This document shows positions 57,290 to 64,000 of a DNA stretch of 64,000 nucleotides, in pieces. Source of the stretch: Effrenium voratum (Eukaryota; Sar; Dinophyceae; Suessiales; Symbiodiniaceae); the NCBI GenBank assembly GCA_963377175.1, contig CAUJNA010000181.1, positions 224,001 through 288,000 on the forward strand, given 5' to 3'. The first letter of the stretch is position 1. Each line of letters opens with the position of its first letter. Under the pieces are notes generated by a model. That model made no database searches. It was not told where the DNA came from and saw only the letters and a program-made list of their open reading frames with translations. The translations under genes and the position numbers were made by a program.

Positions 57290-57976
57290 ATGAGATTCTG
57301 GCCCCTTCGTGGCAAGACACGCATAGTTGGTTATCCAGATGCATCCTATCGCAACAATGAAGATAAGTCATCCCAACGTGCGCATGTTATATTTCTTGCA
57401 GAACAAAGAGATCTTCGCCAGGGCTCATCGAACTCGAGAGGCTCATTGGTCGACTATGAGACGCGCAAGATCACCGCCACAACCATGTCCACTACTGTTG
57501 CAGAGTTGCACGGACTAATGCGTTGTTACGGTTCAGCATTATTTCTTCGCGGTCTCTGGTCAGACATAACGGGCGAAATCGCAGATGTACACATCCGCAC
57601 TGATGCGAACAATCTTGTCACCACAGCATCCACAACACATCAACCGGAACAGAAAGAGACAATGCATTTGATCCAAATGTTGAGAAAGGAAAGCAACAGT
57701 GGACAGGTGCATGACCTTGCACATGTACGGAGTGAAGATTGCCTGGCAGATTCGCTGACCAAGCATTCAGCTAAAGCAGACGAGCTCATCAAGGCCGTCC
57801 TCACCGGCAATATCTTGAACGTTGATGCACATCCACCCTTCCGTACTATGTTGCAGAACAAGGCATTTTTGGTTGAGTGGCTAGCACACAATACGAAGCA
57901 CGGACCCGACATCATTGCCTTTGCAGGAGTCGGTATAGCAGAACCCATGTTTGCTTATTGGGGAACCTGGGCATGA
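57290..57976 (+). CDS. Copia RNase H, continuous (copy 2)
   Basis: A 228-residue frame covering the whole domain: RIVGYPDASYRNNEDKSSQR, TMSTTVAELHGLMRCYGSAL (catalytic Glu), DVHIRTDANNLVTTAST and VRSEDCLADSLTKHSAKADE. It ends with IAEPMFAYWGTWA as in copy 1. The N-terminal end is set by a frameshift from the RT piece. Confidence 0.85.
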   Translation: MRFWPLRGKTRIVGYPDASYRNNEDKSSQRAHVIFLAEQRDLRQGSSNSRGSLVDYETRKITATTMSTTVAELHGLMRCYGSALFLRGLWSDITGEIADVHIRTDANNLVTTASTTHQPEQKETMHLIQMLRKESNSGQVHDLAHVRSEDCLADSLTKHSAKADELIKAVLTGNILNVDAHPPFRTMLQNKAFLVEWLAHNTKHGPDIIAFAGVGIAEPMFAYWGTWA

Positions 57977-58570
57977 TCCGCATGTCCACGAATTCTGATG
58001 CATGAGTTTTTCATTTTGCACATTTTCAATTCCTCAAATCCGTGATGCGTGTTTTTGCACTTGACCCATTTTGAATCTCAAGAAATATGTGTCTGCATCC
58101 GCAGCCACTTTCGGTTTACAACCATTCCGACCTTTGCAATCGTGGATGGATTCTCCTCGACGACCTGCTCCATGGGGCAGTCGGATGTCTCATCTTCCTC
58201 ATCACGAGCTCCTTCAACGGAGATGCCCGTCTCTTCACCAGCGGCTTCGGCAAAGGAGCCGCAGTGCTGGATTGTCCGAAGATAATGTTGAGAATCGGCA
58301 TGTCTTCCTCTCAACAACCAGATAACGTCAACATGGAGCAGGTTGGTTATGATCGAGATAGCAACCTCTCGCAGGAAATCCAATGCCGAAGGCGATGCCA
58401 CATCCGAAACTGGTTCCGAAGTCACCACCACCAACACTAAGGCTTATGTCAAAGATGCCAGCGCCTAAGAACATCCTGGATGAGGAGACAGAATCCGACA
58501 ATCATCCTGGTGACCGACCTGCACTTCCAAGGCGACCAGCGAGGCGGCCAACTCTCACATCCAACGATCG

Positions 58571-59089
58571 GTGGTACGTACCAGATGGATCAGATACGGA
58601 CATCAGCCTCCAGAGGGAATCCGTACATTCAGGACCTTTCGGGAATTCTTCAATTTCGTGTACGAGTACAAAAAGGAGTGCCCAACCATCCTCAAGACGA
58701 ATCCTGACTTCCACTTCATCCCTGAGCATGAACGACAACATGGAGCCAAGGTACTCTGCTTGAAAGCCAGATTCAATGATTACTGGAAGCCAACGCTTCA
58801 AGGTGAAGGTCCACATACAGAGAAACAATACATGGACTTCATCAAGAAGGTCTACAGCATTTGCTGCTACACCAATGCTCAGCCAGAAGTTTTCGGAACA
58901 GACATCATTCCGATGGTATGTCACAACCGCCATATTGATCTCGAGAAGACCGTCAAGAACATTGAGCAGGTTTGCAAATACTTCAACATGGATCCATCCA
59001 AGGCAAAACAGATCACCGACCTCATCCTCTGGCGAATCGAGCGATTGAGCAGATTGTTTCCGGGTGTTTCCGACATGATTCCACGCTAG
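58571..59089 (+). CDS. Copia region 3: unknown domain upstream of KptA-like domain (copy 2)
   Basis: A 172-residue frame matching copy 1 (NPDFHFIPEHERQHGAKVLC, KQYMDFIKKVYSICCYTNAQ, FNMDPSKAKQITDLILW). An overlapping frame at 58383-58763 holds the preceding part (PAPKNILDEETESDN). One base is lost near 59050, so the Tpt1 Arg-His step (SGCFRHDSTLGQ) lies in the next frame, visible at 59054-59145. No known family for this upstream domain. Confidence 0.6.
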   Translation: MVRTRWIRYGHQPPEGIRTFRTFREFFNFVYEYKKECPTILKTNPDFHFIPEHERQHGAKVLCLKARFNDYWKPTLQGEGPHTEKQYMDFIKKVYSICCYTNAQPEVFGTDIIPMVCHNRHIDLEKTVKNIEQVCKYFNMDPSKAKQITDLILWRIERLSRLFPGVSDMIPR

Positions 59090-59128
59090 GCCAACACAGA
59101 GAATGCAAACGACAAGTGGACATGGGTC

Positions 59129-59929
59129 TTGATGGATCCGTTGAGCTCCTCGCCAGGACTTCTTTTGATGGCTATGCTCCCGAACCATGGGAAGGCACGT
59201 TTCGAGATTGCGTTCGTGTATCCATCCGTGGACGGGTCATACCATGAGCGCAAGGCACGGGGAGAAATCGTTCCAAGGAATCGATGGATCGACAACCTCA
59301 ACTCCAGATCCGCATACGATGCACTCCGGCCTAATGGCAAGGAATTCCTCAATGATTCCGACATGGAGTTCCACGTGAGATGCAACAGCGGTCATACACG
59401 ACAAGTCGATCTCCAATCTTTTGGACGACCCCTGTACTCCGAGCAGAAGAGTGAGCCTCGCCAAGAGGAACCGGACTATGATCTCCCAACGGAATCCATT
59501 CCTCCAAGTCCGCATCCGTCAAGATCCGACGCGCCCCATGAAGACGAAGGCACAGCTCAGGCAAAGTCCAGAATGCGAAGGCCGGCGCCTCAATCCATTG
59601 AAGAAGAGAGAAAGATCAAGCCGTTCGCGAAGAAGCCCATTACGTTCATGTCCCATGCTACATATGGAGAGAATCTGATCAACATCATGGAGCACGGGCT
59701 GAAATCTGGGAGATCCCAGTCAAACCCTTCGGGGAGAGTGCACATCCACATGGCATGCATCGACGACGTTTTCCTTGATGACGAAGCGTCAGAAGCAGCA
59801 TTGACACATGTGCCAACAGGAAGAGATGCATTGTTGATCCTGGCAGTGGACTACGACATCCGACTCTCCGAAGAGCGAACAGCATTGACAGAGCAAACCA
59901 TCTTGGCGAGGAACATTGTTACAGCATAA
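59129..59929 (+). CDS. Tpt1/KptA-like RNA 2'-phosphotransferase, most of the domain in one frame (copy 2)
   Basis: A 266-residue frame. KARFEIAFVYPSV (RFE strand), HVRCNSGHTRQVDLQ (RxNxGHS with catalytic Arg), FMSHATYGENLINIMEHGLK (HGTY...GL), GRVHIHMACIDDV (RxHxHxA with the last catalytic Arg) and GRDALLILAVDYDIRL. The two halves are separated by an insertion of about 80 residues rich in Pro/Glu/Arg, absent from ordinary Tpt1, yet kept in both copies. The N-terminal Arg-His (CFRHD) is just upstream in a shifted frame. Tpt1 enzymes transfer an RNA 2'-phosphate to NAD+; some also ADP-ribosylate 5'-phosphate ends. The 3' end (NIVTA stop) results from a small deletion. Confidence 0.8.
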   Translation: MMDPLSSSPGLLLMAMLPNHGKARFEIAFVYPSVDGSYHERKARGEIVPRNRWIDNLNSRSAYDALRPNGKEFLNDSDMEFHVRCNSGHTRQVDLQSFGRPLYSEQKSEPRQEEPDYDLPTESIPPSPHPSRSDAPHEDEGTAQAKSRMRRPAPQSIEEERKIKPFAKKPITFMSHATYGENLINIMEHGLKSGRSQSNPSGRVHIHMACIDDVFLDDEASEAALTHVPTGRDALLILAVDYDIRLSEERTALTEQTILARNIVTA

Positions 59930-60717
59930 TGAGTAACAGTTGGATCATGAAGAAAAATCTCGGTCGTGAAGACATTGAGATGTACAACAGCAAGATCCAA
60001 GAGTTCGCCGATGCCTTCTTCAAACATGTGAAAAATGACCACCAAAACAAGGAAAAGTCCGAAAAAGATACATCCACAGAGACCAAGAAGCGACGGCACT
60101 CCACCGATCAGGACAAGGTTGAAGAGGAGAACATGGAACCTTCCGGGGAGAGATCCGTCAAGCCAAAGGTCACCATGGAGTATCCCAATCCTGAGAACCT
60201 AGACGAGTTCATCCAGGAACTCAAGGAAATCTACCTCAAAATAGAAATTAGCAAGAAGGACGCCGAGGAAGAGCTCGTGGAGACCAAAAGGAACTTCATC
60301 CGTTTCATGGAGAAGTACAACAAGGATCCAAAGACAGCTCATCCTAAATTGACAGAATGCGAGAGAGCCTCATTGGCGCACGTCGATCCCGATGTCAACC
60401 TCGAAGAAGAAGACTTCTTTTTCCGCCATCGAGGAGAATGTCCCACCATGGACGAGTGCCGGAAGGCACAGCCAGTATCAGGATACCCGATTAAGCTTCC
60501 ACTTGGATTGAAGAAGCTTGGATCACATGACAACCCAGAAGTCATTCGAGCATTTGCCGACATCCTGGGATCGCTGATGCGGCCAACCGACCGTTCCCCT
60601 GTGGACCATCTCAAGACGCATGAGTTCATCCCATCCCTGACGATCAACATGCTTACTATGAACCATGGAAACCTCACGAGGAATCCAAAGGCAGGGAGGT
60701 GTACAACATGGCGATGA
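59929..60717 (+). CDS. Copia region 3 linker and EEP start (copy 2)
   Basis: A 262-residue frame. A Lys/Glu-rich part (KEKSEKDTSTETKKRRHSTD), a charged helix (KKDAEEELVETKRNFIRFME), the conserved LTECERASLAHVDPDVNLEE, and at its end the first EEP strand INMLTMNHGNLTRN. A frameshift near 60695 (loss around NPKxxGREVYN) moves the EEP domain into 60699-61256. It overlaps the previous stop by one base (TAATG), but comparison with copy 1 shows this junction is a deletion scar. Confidence 0.6.
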   Translation: MSNSWIMKKNLGREDIEMYNSKIQEFADAFFKHVKNDHQNKEKSEKDTSTETKKRRHSTDQDKVEEENMEPSGERSVKPKVTMEYPNPENLDEFIQELKEIYLKIEISKKDAEEELVETKRNFIRFMEKYNKDPKTAHPKLTECERASLAHVDPDVNLEEEDFFFRHRGECPTMDECRKAQPVSGYPIKLPLGLKKLGSHDNPEVIRAFADILGSLMRPTDRSPVDHLKTHEFIPSLTINMLTMNHGNLTRNPKAGRCTTWR

Positions 60718-61256
60718 AGCATCGACCAATCGTGAAGATGATGATGCAGAACAGCGCGCACATCTTATGCCTCAATGAAGCAGACGCATTCCTCAGTCCT
60801 CAAGATGATAAATCCAGAGAACTCATCAAGACGTTCATCCGATTCGGGTACAAGGGTATCATACTCAAGCAATGGTCATCCAGACCAATTGCATGCTTTG
60901 TCCGCGGCGGACCTTCCGCAAGAGTGGAACTATTGGCAAGACACATTTCCACAAAGAGTCAGAATTGGGGAACCACATTCAGGATGTTCAGATGTTTCTT
61001 CGGAACCGAGGAAAATTGCACTGATCCTGAATACGACATTCCGACCTCGGATTGCTTGACAACTACGGGACCATCCATGTTTACTGAATCCAAGAAGTAC
61101 ATTGGACCGAGATTGCCACCACGCACCACTGTCCAAGGACCCGGACGTAACAAAGAGATTGTCGTTCTCCACATCGAGCAGAGTGATGAGTATCGCGGTA
61201 TGCTCCCCAAACCCTCTAAGATTGAAAAAACCAAGCGCACCATGAAAAGCATTTGA
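60699..61256 (+). CDS. EEP-type nuclease domain, truncated (copy 2)
   Basis: A 185-residue frame. ILCLNEADAFLSPQDDKSRE has the catalytic Glu; RPIACFVRGGPSARVELLAR and NKEIVVLHIEQSDEYRGMLP match copy 1. The remaining EEP motifs (HIHPS, GDANK, SDxH) are absent because homology ends near 61215. The last dozen residues come from the unrelated flank. Confidence 0.65.
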   Translation: MYNMAMKHRPIVKMMMQNSAHILCLNEADAFLSPQDDKSRELIKTFIRFGYKGIILKQWSSRPIACFVRGGPSARVELLARHISTKSQNWGTTFRMFRCFFGTEENCTDPEYDIPTSDCLTTTGPSMFTESKKYIGPRLPPRTTVQGPGRNKEIVVLHIEQSDEYRGMLPKPSKIEKTKRTMKSI

Positions 61257-61639
61257 ATTTCAGGCGTGCCATGAAAATTCTTGAGTTTCAATATTGAGAG
61301 ATTGGTTTTATCAAAAATCAATATTAGGTCTTGCCCATAATTTTCAAGAGTGGCTCTCATGAAATTTCAAGCGCAAGCTGTCTCCAAAAACAAACATTAG
61401 TTGGTCATGAAATGGCATCTTGCAGCCAAATGGAATCTTGATCCCACCATCCTCCCCAGCAGATCTCCTCCAAAAGGCCAGCCCAGTCAAGCAACATGGC
61501 ATGTCTCAGCCAATCCAATTACCATGGAACTCCGTTTGATCTGGAACATCTGTGCTTCAATTTGTGGCTACGAAGCAAGAAAACAAAGCACAGGACACAC
61601 CTGCACATGCACACACAGTCAAGCAGCTGCAACTAATTT
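61257..61639. other. Non-coding DNA between copia copy 2 and the next gene
   Basis: AT-richer sequence with related GAAATTTCAAG and ATGAAAATTCTTGAGTTTC words suggesting a degenerate short repeat. No coding frame with protein-like composition. Confidence 0.45.
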
Positions 61640-62950
61640 TCACCCTAGCCTGGTCCATTTCAAATGCATTGCCACCCTGTACTTCTCCAGCATTTTTGCA
61701 GAAACGTCATGATTAGCTGTGCCTCTGACACAGCTGTGGCACAGGCTGCTGGCTCTACCAACAAGGTCTTCACCACCATAGCACCAAAAAAACCTGGGGT
61801 TGATACCCCAGAAGCCTTCAGTCAAATGATAATGGTAATGGAATTTGGGAACAACTGACCACATCTTGGTCTTGTTCCGAATTGCTGCCTTGGACAGCCA
61901 ATTGTAATGCAGCAGGAATTTGTCACTAGCTTCCACCATTTGTCGATGGGGAGCCTCAGGAATCACAAGTCCAGAGCTATGCATGATGTCATACAGCTTG
62001 GACAAATTGCAAATCATAGCCAGCATGTGCTGGCTTTTCTCATCAGCTGCATCATGGTGCTCCCTGGCCAGGTCTGCACAAATGGGCACAAGGGCTCTCA
62101 CATTGGCAGCTTTCAGAAACCTCATCTCAGGATACTCCTTGTGGGGCTTTTTCGGGTGGCAAAAATTCTTGAGCTCCAAGGAGGTCAGCCTGCTTCCATG
62201 GGCAGGCTGCACACTTAGTATGTACTCAGCCAGCAAGGCCACAGCACTGGCTCTCTGCATGTGCTTCAGCTTGGAGTACACCAAATAAAACAGCACATTT
62301 GCACAAGCATGTGAAGCCACACCCAAATCATTGACATGAAGCCCGTCTAGCAAGTAAGACCTTCTGCTCCAACCTATGACCTTGCAAAGGGGGTGATCTG
62401 GCAATGGTGTGGAGGCAGGCTTCTTCTTCCAACTGCTTGCAGGCCTGAAGTCAAACCAGTTGTCAGCCGCTGTTTTTCCACCTGGGCACAAATGGCAGGG
62501 CGTATCACTGGCCCAATGTGACAAGCCCAGCTCATTCTGTAGGTAATCCATATCGCCCTGCACACCGAGCAGACAGAAAAAAGTGCCATCTGCAAAAATT
62601 GTCTTCCCAGCCCTCTCAGCAAGCTCTCCATCCAATGGGTTGCCAAATGGGTCCAATGCAGGGAACTGATTGTGGTACAAGCCATTGAAGTCCCACACCA
62701 GCCATTCCCAAATTTCTGACCAAGTGCCACACTGGCCTTTGATGGAAGAATTCTTTGGCCAGCTTGCAAGTATCAAGTTGGTGTCAGAAATGCTGCCTTG
62801 CTTCAACAAGCCTGACATGGACACTGTGAGCAGGCTATCTTTGTCTTGAAACCTTGCACCATCTCCATGGACCAGCAATGGGATCCCTTGAGCGCCCTTC
62901 TTTTTTGCAGGATGGTCAAACTTTGAACCAACCAGATCCCAAAATGCCAA
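61640..62950 (-). CDS. Unidentified protein, possible transposase-like family (main part)
   Basis: A 436-residue frame. Visible features: IPLLVHGDGARFQDKDSLLT (Asp), VQGDMDYLQNELGLSHWASD (Asp pair), PCHLCPGGKT (CxxC), SYLLDGLHVNDLGVASHACA (DxxHxxDLG), a helical part and SVVPKFHYHYHLTEGF near the end. Spaced Asp residues with a CxxC would fit a DDE transposase with a zinc insertion, but no exact family is recognised and no TIR was found. The first codon is TTG; the protein probably continues upstream in 62916-63401, which reads the same bases in another frame, so a frameshift or intron separates them. Codon use differs from the copia elements: many TGC, CTG and CCA codons. Confidence 0.55.
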   Translation of the reverse strand: MAFWDLVGSKFDHPAKKKGAQGIPLLVHGDGARFQDKDSLLTVSMSGLLKQGSISDTNLILASWPKNSSIKGQCGTWSEIWEWLVWDFNGLYHNQFPALDPFGNPLDGELAERAGKTIFADGTFFCLLGVQGDMDYLQNELGLSHWASDTPCHLCPGGKTAADNWFDFRPASSWKKKPASTPLPDHPLCKVIGWSRRSYLLDGLHVNDLGVASHACANVLFYLVYSKLKHMQRASAVALLAEYILSVQPAHGSRLTSLELKNFCHPKKPHKEYPEMRFLKAANVRALVPICADLAREHHDAADEKSQHMLAMICNLSKLYDIMHSSGLVIPEAPHRQMVEASDKFLLHYNWLSKAAIRNKTKMWSVVPKFHYHYHLTEGFWGINPRFFWCYGGEDLVGRASSLCHSCVRGTANHDVSAKMLEKYRVAMHLKWTRLG

Positions 62951-63401
62951 ACGCTAGCTCCAGCTCCTCATGCAAGTGGCCATGGCTGGCCATAGCCAGA
63001 AGCCAATCTGAAGGCAACACCACTTTGCATGCCATTTCAATGGCAACTTTTCCTCCCTTCACATCCTTCCCAGGGACTGTGAGAAGCCTGCCAGCTGGTG
63101 CCACCAAGTCCTTGACAAAATGTGCTGTCAAATCCCGGTGAATGCTGCCAGTGTTGTTGCCATAGGCCCCCGACGCTGCAATCTCTGAAATTTCAGGGTG
63201 TTGCAAGCCATCACACAGAGCTGCGTGGGCAAGTTCTTGCACATCAGGCGCAGACAAGACTCCCCAAGCCCATTTGTTGAGCAAGCAGGTGGCAAATGCA
63301 GATTGCTCATGGGAGTTGGACAACAGGACCTTCTGCTTCTTTCTTGCTGGCCCCAAGGCATCTTCAGCGTCATGTTGTGCTCTTTGCAAATGCCCCACCA
63401 T
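62916..63401 (-). CDS. N-terminal part of the unidentified protein
   Basis: A 161-residue frame starting MVGHLQRAQHDAEDALGPAR. It contains FATCLLNKWAWGVLSAPDVQ, then ELAHAALCDGLQHPEISEIA and a helical segment ending EELELAF. At that point the downstream protein continues in a different frame (AFWDLVGSKF), so the last ten residues here are probably out of frame. No known domain. Confidence 0.5.
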   Translation of the reverse strand: MVGHLQRAQHDAEDALGPARKKQKVLLSNSHEQSAFATCLLNKWAWGVLSAPDVQELAHAALCDGLQHPEISEIAASGAYGNNTGSIHRDLTAHFVKDLVAPAGRLLTVPGKDVKGGKVAIEMACKVVLPSDWLLAMASHGHLHEELELAFGILGSGWFKV

Positions 63402-63864
63402 GGTTGGGACTGAAGGCTAGCTAGCGGCCACAAAAATGTCAGCTACAACAAAGCAATTGTTATTGCCAGACTTGGGTTGGGGAACTTCTTTGCAATTGCT
63501 TGAGACTTGCAAAGTCTTTCCTGCTGAGCCATTGCCAAGCACACATGTGCACCAACAAACTGAAATGCTCACTTGCTGCAAGCTTGGCCCCAAGCTTCAA
63601 ACCTACACCAATTCAAAATCAGCTGTGCCTCCTATACTTGATGGGCATGAACCATGACACATATTCAGGAATGAGCCTGCGTGCAGCACATAGTATTTAT
63701 CGCAGGCAAAGCATTGCGTCTATAGGTCGATCTCTGTGGCCCACCAAGCTGTAGCTTCTGGAAATCAGGAGAAAGAATGGGCCCTTCCTAAAGAATAGTA
63801 AATGCAAAACAGGTGGGTGCACCATCAACAGATTTGGCCTCAGCACGGTGGGCTCTTGACACAT
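63402..63864. other. Non-coding DNA
   Basis: Between two minus-strand coding regions. Short open frames have no protein-like composition, and no repeat shared with the rest of the window was seen. Confidence 0.45.
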
Positions 63865-63999
63865 TCACTTGCCCAGCTGTTTCAGCAAAGATGCATGAGA
63901 TGCAATGGGCCCTTTCATCTCCTCCTGGATGGTGTTCAAAAACTTCAAGGTCTCCTCCTTCTTCCCAAAGTCCTTTTTGAGATACAGGTCCTTGAGGGA
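63865..63999 (-). CDS. C-terminal end of an unidentified protein, runs off the window
   Basis: The minus frame reads SLKDLYLKKDFGKKEETLKF, LNTIQEEMKGPIASHASLLK, QLGK and a TGA stop at 63865-63867. The lysine-rich helical composition and codon use (AAGAAGGAGGAGACC) are clearly coding. Upstream sequence lies beyond the window. It could be an exon of the same element as 61640-63401 or a neighbouring gene on the same strand. Confidence 0.5.
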   Translation of the reverse strand, partial: SLKDLYLKKDFGKKEETLKFLNTIQEEMKGPIASHASLLKQLGK

Positions 64000-64000
64000 G

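Larger units (their letters stand above)
49678..61215 (+). mobile_element. Ty1/copia-type LTR retrotransposon, copy 2, 3'-truncated
   Basis: The same family as 19851-32479 but on the plus strand. The 5' LTR (49678-49971) follows a long C run. Homology continues through PBS, Gag, protease, integrase, methyltransferase-like domain, RT, RNase H, the Tpt1/KptA-like domain and the first half of the EEP domain. It stops near 61215 where the sequence changes to unrelated DNA. No 3' LTR is present. It has several frameshifts, a stop after the methyltransferase-like domain and an integrase catalytic mutation, so it is not autonomous. Confidence 0.92.

Noticed and set aside
59920..59935. TAATG stop-start overlap as a translational coupling site in copia copy 2
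   Set aside because: Copy 1 reads through this point with extra bases (AAFEPDGTLMASN), so the overlap is a deletion scar.
1..64000. tRNA or rRNA genes
   Set aside because: No cloverleaf with B-box (GGTTCGAATCC type) or rRNA-like conserved block was recognised by eye. The initiator-tRNA-like words are primer binding sites inside retrotransposons.

Overview
The window looks like nuclear DNA of a dinoflagellate with a large, repeat-rich genome. No rRNA, tRNA or bacterial-style operon is visible. Most of the sequence is T/G-rich non-coding DNA carrying many small dispersed repeats, with isolated GC-rich stretches of 100-200 bases that read like small exons. The identifiable protein genes belong to mobile elements. 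The reverse transcriptase types, the lysine/glycine-rich Gag tails and sequences resembling the dinoflagellate spliced leader (SL) inside the LTRs all fit a dinoflagellate. Genus cannot be told.

Layout. 1-5386: non-coding DNA with two exon-like islands, a 100-N gap and a small terminal-inverted-repeat (TIR) element. 5387-13245: a 72-bp-period array of 46-bp palindromes, interrupted exactly at the centre of one palindrome by a complete 7.6-kb tyrosine-recombinase (YR) retrotransposon (5554-13175). Its termini have the split direct repeat order A1-ORFs-B1-A2-B2. It encodes a small ORF, a Gag-like ORF that starts in an ATGA overlap, and a long polyprotein with RT, RNase H, a methyltransferase-like domain, an NPGP motif and a tyrosine recombinase. 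13246-17393: non-coding DNA with small TIR repeats and exon-like islands. 17394-19695: a 148-bp satellite array with a six-unit (889-bp) higher-order period.

19851-32479, minus strand: a Ty1/copia-type LTR retrotransposon with both LTRs and an initiator-Met-type primer binding site. It encodes Gag, integrase, a DNA-methyltransferase-like domain, RT and RNase H. Downstream lies a third coding region with a Tpt1/KptA-type RNA 2'-phosphotransferase domain followed by an endonuclease/exonuclease/phosphatase (EEP) domain. 32480-49677: intron-like or intergenic DNA with about a dozen exon-like islands and at least six small repeat families. 49678-61215, plus strand: a second copy of the same copia family, opposite in orientation and truncated at its 3' end. 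Different mutations damage each copy, so together they show the ancestral layout. 61216-64000: a minus-strand gene family of unknown function, possibly a DNA transposase, plus the end of another coding region at the window edge.

The most notable content is the copia family. It combines a methyltransferase-like domain between integrase and RT with an NAD-dependent RNA-repair-type enzyme and an EEP nuclease after pol. The unrelated YR retrotransposon carries a methyltransferase-like domain with the same unusual PVC and ENP motifs. A retroelement-borne nucleic-acid modification and RNA-end-processing module is an inference from these domains, not something the sequence proves.
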